This document shows, piece by piece, positions 21,704 to 31,638 of a DNA stretch of 64,000 nucleotides; the first letter of the stretch is position 1; each line of letters starts with the position of its first letter. The notes under the pieces were generated by a model. That model had not been told where the DNA came from. It worked only from the letters and a program-made list of their open reading frames with translations, and made no database searches. Both the position numbers and the translations under genes were made by a program. This DNA is from Anadara kagoshimensis (lineage: Eukaryota; Mollusca; Bivalvia; Arcoida; Arcidae): the NCBI GenBank assembly GCA_021292105.1, contig CM037867.1:16134928-16198927 (forward strand), in the 5' to 3' direction.

Positions 21704-23586
21704 ATGCCTAAAAAATCTAAAAAGATACACAGTCAGTATAAGTTTGAGGACCTAGAGGCAGCTGTTAATCTCGTCAAAAATGGCAAAATGTCAACTAGAC
21801 AAGCATCTAAAACATATGGCATACCCAGGTCAACCATATCAGATAGGGTTACAGGGAGAGTGGAGCCCGGCACCACCCCAGGCAAGAGACCTGTATTCAG
21901 TAGGGATATTGAAGATGAAGTTGCTGTAAAAATGAAACATGCTGCTAAAATGGGGTTTGGGTTATCTGCGCGCCAATTAAAGGCAAAGATGGCACAGCTG
22001 GCAGTCCGTACAAATATTAAAACGCCATTTAAGAATGGAATACCTGGAAAGGACTGGATTGAAGGTTTCAAAAAACGCCATCCAGATATCAGTCTACGTA
22101 CCCCAGTGCCTTTGACAAACGTAAGGGCTAGAATGCTTAACCCTTTGGTAACAGAGAGATATTTTCAAGACCTCGGCAAACTGATTGAGAAACTTAATTT
22201 GAAAGGTTACCCCGATAGAATATGGAACATAGACGTAAAAATGTATCCTTGACACATAGACCAACAAAAGTATTTGCAACCAAAGGAATGAGAAATATAC
22301 CAGGAAGAGTGGGTAATTCTCGAGATAGCGTATCCATGTTAGCATGTATCAATGCATCAGGAAATACGATTCCACCAATGGTTATTGTTAAGGGAAAAAC
22401 AAGAAAGGTGCTTGACTCTTACAACACTAAAGATGGAGTGCCTGGTACTAAATATACATTCCAGGGAAAGGCGTGGATGGAGGACACCTTGGGAGAGCTA
22501 TGGTTTAATAACCATTTTCTAAACCACTGCGGTTCATCAAGACCACAACTAATACTGTTAGACTCACATAGCTCACATGAAACTCTTGGGCTACTCGAAA
22601 GTGCACGAAGAAATAATATAGAAATATTTGCACTACCACCCCATACAACACATTGGCTTAATCCTCTTGACAAAACAGTGTTTGCGTCATTTAACAGAGA
22701 GTATGACAGAATTTGTACAGAATTTATGTCTTCTTCTCCTAACAATATTGTTAACAAATGGGAATGGCCACGTTTATTCAGCGAAGCTTATAATAAATCT
22801 TTTACAAGAGAAAACATTATAAATGGTTTCAGGGTCTGTGGTATTTATCCTTTGAACCCGCAAGCGATTGTGCCATCTGCAACTTCCCCCTCAGAGGTAT
22901 TTAGTACAAGTAATGCTAGTGACAAGGTAGCTTATGGCCATCAAGCTCCAGCGTTAAATTCTACTGCTCCACTATTACAGCATCATACTCATTCAGAGAA
23001 ATCTACACTTAATGTTGAACTCCCAGTGATAGCTACATCCGGAGTACGTGAGGTGTTAGGTGAAGCTGACAATAATGGGTCACTTCTTCTAGAGGGTACA
23101 ACCGCCACAGATGTTCTCAACTCCATTATTACAGGCACAATGAACGTGGAATCTGTCACTCATTTCGAACTACAAAACTTAAACACATTTACAGAAACTG
23201 AAATTGAACATGTCATGGACACTACCTGTAGTCCGTCCCGTATCATCACACAGTCTGACACATCTCTACTAACGCCATTCCATGAAATCAACAATCTTTT
23301 TAATGTTCCATCAGAAAACACAAATAATAAAAGTAAAAGATGCGTCAAGAAACTTACGTCACATCGATTATTAACCAGCGAAGAAATCATCGAACAAAAA
23401 CAGAAAGAAAACGACATCAAACAAACAGAATTGAAAGAAAAAGAAAGAAAGAAAATGGAACGAGAAATAAAACGCAAACAACGAGAAGAAACTTCAAAAC
23501 TTAAAGAAGAACTTAAACGTTTGAAAGAGGAACAGAAGAAACTGCAATATGAAATAAATGCAAAAATGCTAAAACCTAACAAGTAG
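21704..23586 (+). pseudogene. Pogo-like (CENP-B HTH / DDE) transposase with one frameshift
   Basis: The 5' frame (21704-22252) starts MPKKSKKIHSQYKFEDLE with a psq-type helix-turn-helix (ARQASKTYGIPRSTI-like) and a CENP-B-type region (GLSARQL, KDWIEGFKKRHPDIS). It reaches the first catalytic Asp at WNID, then reads into TGA. The second frame (open from 22222) takes over at SLTHRPTKVFA and runs to 23586. It carries the second Asp in LILLDSHSSH and the third in LNPLDKTVF, 35 residues apart (DD35D). A charged coiled-coil tail of about 70 Lys/Glu-rich residues ends the protein. The shift is -1 (or +2) in the run GACGTAAAAATG near 22231. It could be a mutation, a sequencing error or, less likely, programmed. 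The rest of the frame is clean, so the enzyme was intact recently. Confidence 0.85.
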
Positions 23587-23724
23587 AACTTTGCCAAGTA
23601 AAACCAATTTAATTTTTGAAAACAGTCAAATATATTTTGTTCAAATCGCACATTGCATATATCAATGATTTGAAAATGTATTCAAGTTGTTTAATTTATT
23701 TTATCTTTTTTTAAATTAAATAGA

Positions 23725-24111
23725 ATGGATATTGTGAATTTGGCTGTTGACTTTGTCGTGGCAGTAGGGATGCATCATTATGGTTCTAAGTCTTTAGAAG
23801 TTGGAGAAATTTTGAGAGCCCAACACGAGCCTGATAATATATATGACACAAATGCTGTGGCTCTGAAGAATTCCGATGGAATAAAATTGGCATACCTGAA
23901 CAGATACTCTGCTTCATATATTTCTAATATAATGAGATTAAATATAAATCTATCAAATGTTTATGTTAAAGTTAAAAGTGTGGCTGTAGTGAGATCTAAA
24001 AAGTCAGGTCCAGAGCAACAATGTAGCTTAGGCTTTAAATGTAAAAGTTCTGATGTTGATCGTGTGAAAAGTCAACTTAAACACTCCTGTATGTCGCTAA
24101 GGGTGTGGTAA
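23725..24111 (+). CDS. HIRAN-like domain protein of the pogo-like element
   Basis: The ORF encodes 128 residues from an ATG 138 bases after the transposase stop. The core reads VAVGMHHYGSKSLEVGEILR, then EPDNIYDTNAVAL, then SDGIKLAYLNR and SASYISNI. That order (G-x-x-x-Y, G-E-x-L, E-P-x-N-x-Y-D-x-N-A-V, G, L-x-R) is the HIRAN pattern known from HLTF and Rad5, where it binds 3' ends of single-stranded DNA. There is no helicase or RING part; the domain stands alone. It lies between the transposase and the right inverted end, on the same strand, so it belongs to the transposon. A role in handling excision ends or in host-repair interference is inference. A splice-acceptor-like 'aaattaaatag' lies just before the ATG. 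Confidence 0.75.
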   Translation: MDIVNLAVDFVVAVGMHHYGSKSLEVGEILRAQHEPDNIYDTNAVALKNSDGIKLAYLNRYSASYISNIMRLNINLSNVYVKVKSVAVVRSKKSGPEQQCSLGFKCKSSDVDRVKSQLKHSCMSLRVW

Positions 24112-24176
24112 ATTGATCTGTACCATTATTTGTAAAATTATAAACCATTGGCTTACTTTTTTAAAAAAGGTGCATG

Positions 24177-24414
24177 TGTCCGAAGATCCCCGTAGCGAGT
24201 GTCCGATTTTACCCGCAATGTGTCCGAAGATACCCGACAACAGACACATAGATAAAACTATTTTTTATGCTGTTTTAAAACAATTTTTTTGCCCAGGATA
24301 GGTCAAAATAATTAAGTAAACTTCCAGACTCGAGTCATAGTGAAAATATAACAAGGGAGATAACGCCTAATACCTCCCGATACTCATTGACCCAAAAGGT
24401 GTCCGAAGTTACCC
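24177..24414. promoter_or_regulatory. Right subterminal motif array of the pogo-like element
   Basis: Four copies, all in the orientation of the right end: 24177-24191 (TGTCCGAAGATCCCC), 24200-24214 (TGTCCGATTTTACCC), 24221-24235 (TGTCCGAAGATACCC) and 24400-24414 (TGTCCGAAGTTACCC). They mirror the left array. Confidence 0.7.
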
Positions 24415-24426
24415 GGGTGTACTCTA

Positions 24427-25683
24427 ATTAAGACCAGTGCCAATCTTGTGATGAAATTCAAAATGTACATATTTATGAATTGAGAGCTAAATCTAAGTTG
24501 AAAGATGTTCCTCATCTAAGGAATATTTTATGTAGAAATCCACACTCCTGGTCAAATATTAATGGTAAATATTTTGAGTAAACCCATTCCCCATGTATTT
24601 AAAATAAATAAATAAAATAAGACAGTTGAATGTTATTTAGCAGCCAAATACATTGAAGGCCTACAAAGCATACAGGCCAATGTGTCCTGAGTACATGCAG
24701 GCCAGTGTATTGGTATCCATGCAAACTTCATATATTCAGTGGTACCACAAATCAATCCTGCATGTTATATGTGTAAAAACATGACTACCATGTACAAAAT
24801 AAAAAGGATCATTCGGGAATGCAAAAAATAACTTTGAGGCGGTGACGGCACTTTTCTAAGATGGCTGCCTGAAAGTAGACCCAAATTTCCGGCAAAATCG
24901 GCTTGAAGTGTGAAGAAAATTACTATTTAAATGGTAAAACTTACTTTATTTCAGCAAATAAATCCAAACAGCGTCTCTGGACTATCAAATTTACACATGG
25001 TGTACCATGAGGAAGCTGCCGTTGCATTATTTATGGGTCAAATGAGCCGGAAAAGGACCGACCCATGATCACATATCCGACATTTTCATCGATTTTTTCG
25101 ACTTTAAAACTTGTACGTTTTTTGTACCAGAAAATTTAACTGTCGAATTATACATCAAAATAAACACGGGAAAAAGTTCTTTCCATTCATATTAAAACAT
25201 CTTTGGTGCATGAGCAAATGATTGAAGAGATCACATTTTTCAAAAAAATAATTTTCGATTTTAGGCAAGTGTCCCGCATTCAATCGGTATTTAAATGGTA
25301 AAATTGCCACCAAATTAGAGCAAATCTGCCTTTAATCAATTACAATTATTCAGAAATTTTAATAAAATGCCATGTGTTTCAGTAATAACAGTCGGTAAGA
25401 CAAATATTTCATTATTTCCACGCCTCGAGTATATGCCGTTTTTGGCCATTTTTTTCACCCCTTCTGCGCGTGCAAACTTGTTTAATGAATCAATGCGTAG
25501 GCCGGGTTGGCGTATAACTTAAAACAAAGGTCAATCCGGTAATTCTAGGGACCTGTCAGAAGTTTGATACCCACTTTTTTTTTTTTAATAAATAGAAATA
25601 ATTTCCAGTTACGGATTACTATTAATATATTATTGATAATTTGTTATTACAGTAATTTGATAAATATTGTGTAAACTAATCCT
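24427..25683. other. Non-coding stretch with a diverged 390-bp-repeat relative
   Basis: Around 25090-25320 the blocks 'aacttgtacgttttttgta', 'catctttggtgcatgagc' and 'tatttaaatggtaaaatt' resemble the tandem repeat at 16.6-17.8 kb. The rest shows no coding or repeat structure that I recognise. Confidence 0.4.
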
Positions 25684-26184
25684 ACAGTGCATAAAGGCTA
25701 TTTTGAACATGGAATATTGTAAATTACATTTTACTAAAGAATTGCTTGGACAAATTAACAGTGCATATTTATTCATTATTCAGAGACCTAAGTAAAAAGT
25801 ATATTTTTGTCAATGCTGCATGTTTTGGTTAACGTCTGTATATAGAAAAAAAAATCATATTTGTATTCCAGCTATCCATTTGGGCCCCAAATTACAAATG
25901 AATGTATCTTTTACCCGTGTGATTGAATCAAGACATTCACACCTGGACGACCTACATATAACCAATGAGGTACCCATTAGGAGTATTAACCATTTTGATT
26001 TTATTGAAAAACGGTTGCAAAAATGATGGTATGGACACACTCACATAAACTGATTTAAAAGAAAACTTTTTTTTCACTTAGGTCTCTCTTTTCTGTGTTG
26101 AAATATTATTAAAATGTTAACAAAAGATAAAAATAAAAATGTAATCGCAATATATGCATGTTCAAAATAGCCTTTATGCACAGT
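25684..26184. mobile_element. 501-bp foldback element
   Basis: Ends ACAGTGCATAAAGGCTATTT and, on the other strand, ACTGTGCATAAAGGCTATTT match over 28 bases with one difference. Pairing resumes at AGAGACCTAAGT (about 25783) and ACTTAGGTCTCT (about 26078). The arms are therefore about 120 bp with a diverged middle. The interior has a 68-codon ORF but no recognised domain. Confidence 0.65.
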
Positions 26185-26189
26185 AGTGC

Positions 26190-27740
26190 ACCCATCTAAA
26201 ACATCTTTGGTGGTTCACCTAATGAGGGTGGGAACTACAAAACGGAATAGCACTGTAAACAACTCTTTTGAAAAGGAGTCATGTAAATTCAATGGCAATG
26301 TGGAACTTGCGAACATGTGGAAATAGAACTGAAGCATAAACTTTATAGTGAGTAGAGGGTCATATAAACCCAATTCATTAATGGCGATCTAAACGTCATT
26401 TTAACTAGCTGATACGGTAAACACAGTTAAAACGAAACAATTATTACAGGTAATTAAATGCTCCGACTGTAGAATAATAAATTCTCAACTACTATTTAGG
26501 CGACTAAATCCCCATTTTATTTTTGTCTTGTTGGTGTTTGTGGTGGAACCAACCTAAACCAAGCACCTTAAGCAAGACCATAACCTGGAACATAAGGATC
26601 TACATCGGTAGATGAAGTTTTCACTCTTGACGATTATGCAACATAACGCACTAACATGTGGTGCTGATCATTAGAGGAGGATAGAAAATTGGAAATTTAG
26701 AAACAGTTTTAAAGAAGAAAGAAAGATAAACGATAGAATTCTAGCTGTGATTTTTCACCCCATCAGCCCAAGCCTACCTGGCTTGGATGTTCCATGTAAT
26801 GATCTATCCCTACACCTCAACCGCAGTTCTCTACACAAGAAAATGATAACTTTGTCTTCCTGTTTTGTGTGGTTGAATATCAGTGCATCTGTATTTATAA
26901 GAGATGCTATGTACTTGGCACCAAAACCAGAATTTTTGCAATTACATTTTGACAAAATCTAGGATGGCATCTTACAAATATTGAAAAAATCTATTTGACA
27001 CTTGGCTGAGTGTAAATACCTTTACAAAAATCTGATATATCACAATTGTCAGGTCTGGGATCCGCCCGAAACGGGGATAAATGGAAATCGCCCGATCGGG
27101 GGATAAAGCGTCTAAGCATTTTTATGACTATAACATCGCACATGCGTATTTCATTTGTTTGTCTAGAAACGGGCTTAAAATCGAGTAAAATTGATGACCT
27201 CTTATAAAAACAGCCACGGGGATTCATTTGTAAGTAGGGGACTTAAAAATTTTAACACTTACAATAAACTTATATTTCTAAAGATCTGTCGTGCGGAAAA
27301 AAGTTATAAGCTCTTTAAAATGCACTTCTGGTTATAAATGGTCCAATTAAAAATACATCGTAGTTACGGGTATAGAAATGCTAAAAGGACGGTTTCTTAC
27401 CTAGTTCAGATGTGTGTTAACCAACTCTTTGAAGATGTATTTTTTTTTATTTTCTGTCTGAATTTCGTCCGTCCCCCCCACCCCCCACCCCAATTAAATA
27501 CCAAAATGTTTTTCAAAGAACTTTGACCAATCTACATATTCTTCATGAAATAACTTGCAATTGTTCAGGATAAAATGTCCAGGTTGTGTCAGAACTTGTA
27601 ATCTGTTGTTAAGTCAGGTGAAAAGCTTGTAAATATGTAGCTAATAATAGTATATGTTTCAATTCTCAATCCAATGCTACAATATACTAACTAAGCTTTT
27701 AGTGACAATTAGATTTTTCAGTTTTTACCCGTGTATATGC
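26190..27740. other. No supported feature
   Basis: AT-rich sequence with a C-rich tract at about 27474-27491. Overlapping ORFs of 66-78 codons on both strands near 26750-27227 show no domain, no splice context and no repeat relationship. Confidence 0.5.
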
Positions 27741-27753
27741 AGCTATAGCTGTA

Positions 27754-27818
27754 ACCATACTACAATAAAAAGGTATCAAAATATCTGAAGATGTTGGTGT
27801 TCGTCCTAATTATTACTT
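27754..27818 (+). repeat. Left 65-bp terminal direct repeat of the Penelope-like element
   Basis: It begins ACCATACTACAATAAAAAGG and ends CCTAATTATTACTT; it is identical base for base to 31639-31703. Six extra bases (GCTGTA) lie between the target repeat and this copy. Confidence 0.85.
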
Positions 27819-28013
27819 GTATTTAATACCACATACACCTGCATCCGTGCGGATCCATCTAAAGATATTTTCAACACCACTCCATCCACCTTACGGCGTT
27901 GGAACTTTTCACCACCACCTCTCCTAGTATACTTACCAAAGTTCCGGTATCCTTGTGATCCGCCTTTCCTACCTTAGATCCTAACAACAGGACACGCCAG
28001 GAATATACACAAC

Positions 28014-28625
28014 ATGGAACACTTTCAGGACCCAATCGAAACCACCTCCTCTAATAACCAAGATCAACCAACTAAAAGAAAGAGAACTAATACCAGTGAA
28101 GCACCATTCCAACCTAACACCGCTTCACCACCTAACACCACCGCCTCTACATCCGATGCCACCGCCTCCAATTTCAAAACCAACACCGCCAACCGTATAC
28201 AGGATTCCAATATGGCATACTTTAGAGCATATAGAAAACTCAGTATTGACAAAGTCAAAGCAACCAAACACATATCTTACCTCCATGATTGCATACAGCA
28301 GGACACAATCCCTAAAGGACTCAAGGTCAGAGTAACACCGCAAATCCCAAGTAAACCATTACCATTTCTAGTTAAATGGGAACTAACCCACATCGAATTC
28401 TACAGGAACCTCAGAAACCAACTACATCAATATTGGATTGATAAAGCCGCAGAAACAGAAAAAGAACTCCTCAGTATAGAGACAATCCTTAAAAACAACA
28501 CCACTCAGGAAGAATTCACACATATCGATAGAATTATTGAGAAGAACATACAAGAATACCAAACAGCCAATACTAAATCCGATGCCGCGCAACAGAAGGT
28601 TCAAAAGACCCAAAACACCCAATAA
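28014..28625 (+). CDS. Penelope-like element ORF1 protein
   Basis: The 203-residue protein opens with a low-complexity Ser/Thr/Asn/Pro region with a basic patch (TKRKRT, a possible nuclear signal). From about residue 70 it changes to a helical, charged region (YRKLSIDKVKATKHISYLHD ... WELTHIEFYRNLRNQLHQYW) and ends in likely coiled coil. I recognise no catalytic domain. By position it could be an RNA-binding or multimerising partner of the ORF2 enzyme. Its stop overlaps the ORF2 start by 44 bases in another frame. Confidence 0.65.
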   Translation: MEHFQDPIETTSSNNQDQPTKRKRTNTSEAPFQPNTASPPNTTASTSDATASNFKTNTANRIQDSNMAYFRAYRKLSIDKVKATKHISYLHDCIQQDTIPKGLKVRVTPQIPSKPLPFLVKWELTHIEFYRNLRNQLHQYWIDKAAETEKELLSIETILKNNTTQEEFTHIDRIIEKNIQEYQTANTKSDAAQQKVQKTQNTQ

Positions 28626-30732
28626 TGCAGTCGTTAATCTCACAGATACACCACTTACTAACAATGAATTTCAAATACTATCTTATGGACTCAACTTCGC
28701 CATACACCGCCCAACAATTAATCCCATTGAACTTGATACTTGTACTCGCATTTTCAACCGCAGGCTATGAATCATCCATTTTTTTAGGAACCATCCAACC
28801 CAACATTCTACTGATCCACTAACAAGCCTTAAACCCACATCCGGGTGGACACCACCACCAACACAAAACATTACATTTGAATCCTATATTCACACAACAA
28901 CAGAACTCATCAGACGCTCACCCAAATCACAACCACCTTCAAAAAACAACATCCAGCCTGAATTACTTACCGCCCTACATAACCTTAGTGAAAGGAAAGA
29001 TATTGTTATCAAACCCGCAGATAAAGGAGGAGCCATAGTTATTTGGAAAACAAGCGATTACATTAGAGAAGCCAACAAACAACTCAACAACCATAACCAC
29101 TATGAGAAATTAGAAAGAGACATAACATCCACCACCGTGAATCAAGTCAAAAACTTTATCCAAACCTGCCAAAAAAGAAACTTGCTATCCAGCGATGCCA
29201 ATAAATACCTGTTGCCACACCATACCATTACACCCCACCTGTACTTATTACCAAAGATTCACAAACAGGGATGCCCTGGCAGACCCATAGTATCCGCCAC
29301 CAACGGACCCACATCCAGAATATCCAAATACGTCGATTTATTCCTAAGACCACTAGTTCAAGAAACCCCATCATTCATCCAGGATACCACAGACTTCTTG
29401 TGCAAATTAAAGAAAATTGGCAAAATACCTTTAACCAGTTATATTGGAACCATAGATGTATCTTCACTATATACCTCCATACCTCACAAAGAAGGCCTAT
29501 TAGCATGTAAACAAGCACTAGATAACCGCACCGAATTATCACCACCCACCTGGATTCTTTTAAGAATGATCCACTTAGTCCTCACCACCAACAGCTTCGA
29601 ATTCAACGATAAATTTTACCTACAGAAACAAGGATGCGCCATGGGCACCGCATTAGCACCGCAGTACGCAAATCTGTTTATGACCCACATTATAGAATCT
29701 ACAATCAACAAAAACCACACCCTACTTCCTAGTACATGGTACCGATACATAGACGATATATTCTTTATATGGGACCACTCCGAAGAAGAACTTATACAAT
29801 TCTTGGAGGGACTCAACAACCTTCACCAAACCATTAAATTTACGTTTGAATATAGCAAACAAAATATCAACTTCCTAGACACCACCGTCTATAAAAACAC
29901 CGATGGAACTCTACTCACCAAATTATACACCAAACCCACCGATGCCCACCTATACCTACATTATAAATCCAGCCACCCACTAAACCAAAAACGAAGCATC
30001 CCATACAGCCAAGCACTCAGGATAAGAAGAATATGCTCAACACTGCCGGATTTTGACTCGGCAAGCTCCCGTATGTGCACCGCATTTTTAAACAGAGGAT
30101 ACCCGAAAAAGCTAGTCCTAGACGCAATAGCAAAAGCCAGAGTATTGGACCGAGACGTCCTCCTCACCCCTTCGAAATCAAATACTAAGGAAGTCATCCC
30201 ATTCATTATCCCATTCCATCCAAACTTAGGAAAGATAAACCGCATATTAAACACCCAACGATATCTACTGTCCGGAAACGAAGAATGCAAAATTTTTCAT
30301 GACAAAAGATTTACCGTAGCATTCCAAAGAACAAGAAACATACGCAATATGTTGGTAAGGGGAAAGATTAACACCATTATAAAAACACCGGGAAGCCGCC
30401 CATGCAACAACATTTGCGCCACTTGCCCGTTCATGAAAACCACTAAAACATTCACCAGTTCAACCACCAACAAAACATACAAGATAACCAGTCATATCAA
30501 CTGTCAAACAACGAATGTGATTTACCTAATTCAATGTAATAAATGCACCGCCCAATATGTTGGACAAACCTCGAATAACATTATCACCCGCTTCCGCACC
30601 CACTTCTATGATATAAGGCACCAAGACGCGCTCAAACCCGTATCCAAACACTTCACCACAAATGGCCACACAATTGATGACGTCACAATCATTGGCATCA
30701 CCAAGACCACCGCAAAAACAACTACCGTTTGA
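28582..30732 (+). pseudogene. Penelope-like reverse transcriptase with GIY-YIG endonuclease (one in-frame stop)
   Basis: Read from ATG 28582, the frame is open to 30732 except for TGA at 28768-28770, in FNRRL-stop-IIHFF. A CGA-to-TGA change at a CpG would explain it. Domains in order: N-terminal VVNLTDTPLTNNEFQILS; KPADKGGAIVIW; reverse-transcriptase blocks LLPKIHKQGCPGRPIVS, GTIDVSSLYTSIP, QGCAMGTALAPQYAN and the catalytic YIDDIF; a Cys-rich linker CNNICATC; and the endonuclease NVIYLIQCNKCTAQYVGQTS with R-x-R-T-H downstream. Length is about 716 codons. The family copies its RNA at nicked chromosomal DNA. From the ATG-rich sequence after 28770 a shorter protein with the whole RT core could still be made. 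The linker cysteines suggest a Neptune- or Nematis-like clade; that is tentative. Confidence 0.9.
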
Positions 30733-30806
30733 GACTCGAGGAATCGTGGATACACGAGCTGCAAACCCACGAACCACTTGGCTTAAATCTGAAACAGTAA
30801 ACCACC

Positions 30807-31418
30807 ATGGCCCGAACAAAAACTACTCAGAGGAAAATCAGTACAACAACAACCAGCAACAAGATTCCATGTGATAAATGCCACCGCCAATTTAGCAGAA
30901 TCCAGTCACTCAAAAGACACTACCAATCCAAGCACAATGCCATCATTACTCAGTATGAATGCACAGAATGTTTCGCCACTTTCGGCAGAAAAGACATCGC
31001 CAGAAGACATCTGAAAAACGTTCACAACAATTTAGACATAAAATTAGATACTTTCCAAACCACCATCTATACGTATGCAGATGTACCGGATAAATGGACA
31101 CCACCTTTTGAGAGCACCCCTAAGAAGAGGAAAACCATAAAAAAAGCAACAACGGATGTCACAACCATACCCAAATTCAGGATTGTTCCGGGTAATAACA
31201 TCCCGTATGTACCAACCACTCAGCCAAGTAAAAGCTTATCATCATCATCAACCTCAACCATCAGCACCGTACATGAACCACCAACTAACACTTTCAATTT
31301 ACTCATAGAAGATCTACAACTTTCAGAATCCGACAGTGGAACCACCATTTCCAGCACCACCTCAGAACCCAATGGATGGATCGATCCCCAAGATTGGATT
31401 ATCATTGATGAATGCTAG
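30807..31418 (+). CDS. Penelope-like element ORF3: histone H3 tail-like N-terminus plus two C2H2 zinc fingers
   Basis: The ORF starts 74 bases after ORF2 at ATG in an excellent context (ACCACCATGG) and encodes 203 residues. The first residues are M-ARTKTTQRKIS. Histone H3 begins (M)-ARTKQTARKST, so 7 of the first 9 residues after Met agree and both K4 and K9 are in register. Two C2H2 fingers follow: C-x2-C-x12-H-x4-H (CDKCHRQF ... HYQSKH) and C-x2-C-x12-H-x4-H (CTECFATF ... HLKNVH). The remainder is Ser/Thr-rich with a basic patch PKKRKTIKK and an acidic, Trp-containing end (NGWIDPQDWIIIDEC). It lies inside the terminal repeats, so it belongs to the element. Canonical animal Penelope elements encode RT and GIY-YIG only. 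A chromatin-contacting role, for example like SNAG-domain zinc-finger proteins that mimic the H3 tail to dock on LSD1, is inference. Confidence 0.8.
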   Translation: MARTKTTQRKISTTTTSNKIPCDKCHRQFSRIQSLKRHYQSKHNAIITQYECTECFATFGRKDIARRHLKNVHNNLDIKLDTFQTTIYTYADVPDKWTPPFESTPKKRKTIKKATTDVTTIPKFRIVPGNNIPYVPTTQPSKSLSSSSTSTISTVHEPPTNTFNLLIEDLQLSESDSGTTISSTTSEPNGWIDPQDWIIIDEC

Positions 31419-31595
31419 TTATCAGTTTAATACAACTTTATGAACACTACTTACACTGATAAGTATAAATATAAGCTTTACGCAAGATAATGTTTTTAAT
31501 TTATTTATTTTCACTTTAATTTCAATTACATGTTTGCTAATTTCGTCGCGATCGCTACACCGCTATTTGTACTTTATGTTGATTTGTATTCACTC

Positions 31596-31637
31596 TTGGT
31601 CCTGATGAAGGCCACCCCAGGCCGAAAGCTTGACCAG
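31596..31637 (+). ncRNA. Hammerhead-like ribozyme fold at the Penelope repeat
   Basis: TTGGTC (31596-31601) pairs with GACCAG (31632-31637) as stem I. The core CTGATGA is followed by a bulged A, a 4-bp stem II (GGCC / GGCC, loop ACCCCA), GAAA and a minimal GCTT in the stem III position. Hammerheads have been described in Penelope-like terminal repeats. The bulged A and one-pair stem III lower confidence in activity. Confidence 0.5.
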
Positions 31638-31638
31638 C

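Larger units (their letters stand above)
20506..24424 (+). mobile_element. Pogo-like DNA transposon with two genes
   Basis: The ends match as inverted repeats over 25 of 27 bases, counting the TA: GAGTAGAACCGGGTAAC and GAGTACACCCGGGTAAC, each running on into TTCGGACA. TA flanks both sides (20504-20505, 24425-24426). Inside are a CENP-B/pogo-type transposase with one frameshift (21704-23586), a HIRAN-like gene (23725-24111) and a 1.2-kb left leader. The 15-base motif GGGTAACTTCGGACA and its variants occur four times near each end. Both genes run left to right. The nearly intact coding sequence and matching ends suggest a fairly young copy. Confidence 0.85.

Noticed and set aside
22222-22252. 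Programmed -1 frameshift in the transposase
   Set aside because: In the incoming frame GTA-AAA-ATG is not an X-XXY-YYZ heptamer, and no strong downstream stem was seen. A mutation or read error is simpler.
25820-26026. 68-codon ORF inside the foldback element
   Set aside because: No recognisable domain; the opposite strand is equally open.
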